From contig DASZUS010000003.1 in NCBI GenBank assembly GCA_035547515.1, forward strand, positions 4,817-68,816: a stretch of DNA of 64,000 nt. The letters run 5' to 3'. Both the position numbers and the translations under genes were made by a program. Below the pieces are notes generated by a model that worked only from the letters and a program-made list of their open reading frames with translations, made no database searches and was not told the DNA's origin. This document shows positions 62,526 through 64,000 of the stretch, piece by piece; positions within the stretch are counted from its first letter, which is position 1; the number at the start of each line of letters is the position of its first letter. This DNA is from DASZTV01 sp035547515 (lineage in GTDB: Bacteria; Actinomycetota; Actinomycetes; JAFAQI01).

Positions 62526-64000
62526 CGCAGCGCGCGCCGTACCTCGTCAGCTGCTCGCTCGCCTGACCGCACCGCACCGTCCATGTAGCCGGTCCAGACC
62601 GTCGACGTCTCCGTGCCTGCCCAGTGGATCCGGCCGACCGGCTCGCGCAACGCGCGCCCGAAGTCCGACCACACGCCCGGCCCGAAGTACCCCGCGTAGC
62701 AGCCCCGGGTCCAGGGCTCGGCGGCCCACGACTTCTCGACGTACGCCGTGGGCTTTCGTGCCTTGTCGCCGTAGTAGCGCGCGAAGCTCTCGACCACCCC
62801 GCGACGCCGTTCCTCGACGCTCGCGCCCAACGCGCGCCGGCCCTCCGAGCCTTCGATGAACCCCATCAGCACGCCCGGGCGGTGCGAGGTCGTCGCGTCG
62901 GGTGGCGAGTTGTCGAACGTGATCTTCACCGGACCCGTGTCCGACGTGGCCTGGCCGGCGAGACCGTCGGCTCGCCAGAACGGCTCGTCGTAGACGCACT
63001 GCACCTTGATGACGGTGCCCATCGGCATCCGCTGGGTGAGCTGGTCGCGCAGCGCCGGCATCACCGGCGAGTAGTCGATCCGCCCGGCGAGCGTCGGCGG
63101 GATCGCGACGATCACCCGCGACGCTCTCACCGAGAAGCCATCGCCGCTGACCGTGACGCCGCCGCTGGTCTGCTCGATCGCCCGCACCGGCGAGGAGAGC
63201 CGCAGCCGCTCGCCGATCTCCTTCGCGGCGCGGATCGCGATGAGCTGCGAGCCGCCGTGCAGCCGGTACATCTGCGCGCCGTCCTTGGTGTTGACCAGCG
63301 AGCCGAAGCTGCCGGCCGCGTGCGTGTAGAACAGCGCGTGCAGCATCGAGATGTCGCGCGGCTCGGCGGAGAACACCGACTCGACGGCGAGCTCGACGAG
63401 CTGCCGGCCGTCCTTGGTCACCACGCCCGCGAACGGCTGCCCCAGGAACGTGTCGCCGTGGTCCATCCACGACTGCACCGTCATGGCGTCCCACTCGGCG
63501 GCGTTCGGCGCCCGCCACGGCTCGTCGAGCGGCACCGTCAGGCAGCGCTGGTCGATCGCGAGGATGGCCTCGGCGGCCTCGGCCGCGCCGGTCGGCGTGT
63601 CCAGGGGGATCCGGCCGGAGTACGTCGCGCGGTGGCCGTCGCGGTAGTCGACGTACTTGCCGAGGTTGTAGGTCAGGTACGGCTCGACGCCGACCGTCTT
63701 GGCGAGCTGCCAGATGTGGCTCTGGCCGGTGACCGCGTCGTCGGTCGGGTAGTCCGCGGGGTCGGACAGGCCGCGGTTGGGCAGGTTCTTCTCCGGGCCG
63801 AGCCACTGGCCGCCGACCTCGACGATGTGGGTCGAGTCGATCGGATGGTTGAGGGTCCGCCCGCCCACCCGGTCGCGGGCTTCGAGAACGACGACATCCA
63901 ACCCGTGCGCCATCAGGTGGCGCGCCGCGCTGATGCCGGCGAAGCCGGCGCCGACGACCACGACGTCCGCGGTCGAGGCGCCGCGGGCCGGTGCAGCGTC
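62513..64000 (-). CDS. Flavin monoamine oxidase-type enzyme, 5' end beyond window
   Basis: At least 482 aa of an FAD-dependent amine oxidase (PF01593). The dinucleotide motif VVVGAGFAGISAARHL is near the visible start, followed by EARDRVGGRT and the C-terminal IHWAGTETSTVWTGYMDGA. It oxidises amines to imines with release of hydrogen peroxide. The reading frame remains open to position 64000, so the true start is to the right. It is convergent with the MDMPI-like gene. Confidence 0.9.
   Translation of the reverse strand, partial: DAAPARGASTADVVVVGAGFAGISAARHLMAHGLDVVVLEARDRVGGRTLNHPIDSTHIVEVGGQWLGPEKNLPNRGLSDPADYPTDDAVTGQSHIWQLAKTVGVEPYLTYNLGKYVDYRDGHRATYSGRIPLDTPTGAAEAAEAILAIDQRCLTVPLDEPWRAPNAAEWDAMTVQSWMDHGDTFLGQPFAGVVTKDGRQLVELAVESVFSAEPRDISMLHALFYTHAAGSFGSLVNTKDGAQMYRLHGGSQLIAIRAAKEIGERLRLSSPVRAIEQTSGGVTVSGDGFSVRASRVIVAIPPTLAGRIDYSPVMPALRDQLTQRMPMGTVIKVQCVYDEPFWRADGLAGQATSDTGPVKITFDNSPPDATTSHRPGVLMGFIEGSEGRRALGASVEERRRGVVESFARYYGDKARKPTAYVEKSWAAEPWTRGCYAGYFGPGVWSDFGRALREPVGRIHWAGTETSTVWTGYMDGAVRSGERAADEVRRALRHRK

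Overview
This 64 kb window is GC-rich, densely packed DNA with many GTG starts and 4-nt ATGA/GTGA stop-start overlaps. The gene content points to a free-living actinomycete: an actinobacterial-type QcrA/QcrB, an F420-type LLM oxidoreductase, a DesA3-like desaturase with its reductase and a PucR regulator, a mycothiol-type maleylpyruvate isomerase fold protein, a DUF222/HNH gene, and the leuS-comEA-comEC-holA-rpsT-lepA-hemW order. I would not name a genus from sequence alone.

Positions 1-4400 look like a small acquired island. A broken IS256-type transposase (1-439) and the C-terminal stub of an IS21-type IstB ATPase (4226-4350) bracket four tightly packed genes of less GC-skewed composition. 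These are an unrecognised 156-aa protein, a QueC/QatC-like PP-loop enzyme with an intact zinc-cysteine set, an XRE-ImmA/IrrE metalloprotease regulator and a PIN-like nuclease. QueC-like enzymes occur in the Qat and type IV CBASS anti-phage systems, but the partners here are different. This is the best candidate for an undescribed defence system in the window.

Positions 4400-17900 carry an enolase-superfamily enzyme, fdhD, and a divergent respiratory module: ctaC-ctaD plus two small membrane proteins on the minus strand, qcrA-qcrB on the plus strand. The CtaD keeps all haem and CuB ligands but has replaced the three hallmark proton-channel residues. An SDR, an MFS exporter, an LLM oxidoreductase and a desaturase/reductase/PucR set follow.

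Positions 19160-33700 hold a catabolic gene set: acyl-CoA dehydrogenase, a fused E1 alpha-beta 2-oxoacid dehydrogenase, SDRs, an acyl-CoA ligase, an amidohydrolase, a cyclase-family hydrolase, a Baeyer-Villiger-type monooxygenase and a SnoaL-like protein. Three good copies and one degenerate copy of the palindrome TGTACCGATCGGTACA sit at their promoters. A TetR gene lies inside one of the operons, so this is probably a local autoregulated regulon for a cyclic ketone, lipid or terpenoid-like substrate.

Positions 34290-36330 form a peroxide-stress operon: HiPIP-like protein, PerR/Fur, rubrerythrin and DUF3501. Then come a formylglycine-generating enzyme, two secreted alpha/beta hydrolases, DUF488, a DrrAB-like ABC exporter with a membrane hydroxylase and a P450, a glucose-dehydrogenase-like enzyme, DUF1684 and an L,D-transpeptidase.

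Positions 47899-64000 are mostly housekeeping: leuS, comEA, a comEC lacking its hydrolase domain, holA, an acidic repeat membrane protein, rpsT, lepA, a DksA-type zinc-finger protein, a decayed DUF222/HNH gene with a 29-bp inverted repeat, hemW, a secreted GH5 enzyme, an MDMPI-fold protein, and a flavin amine oxidase that runs off the right edge. I saw no rRNA, tRNA or CRISPR array.
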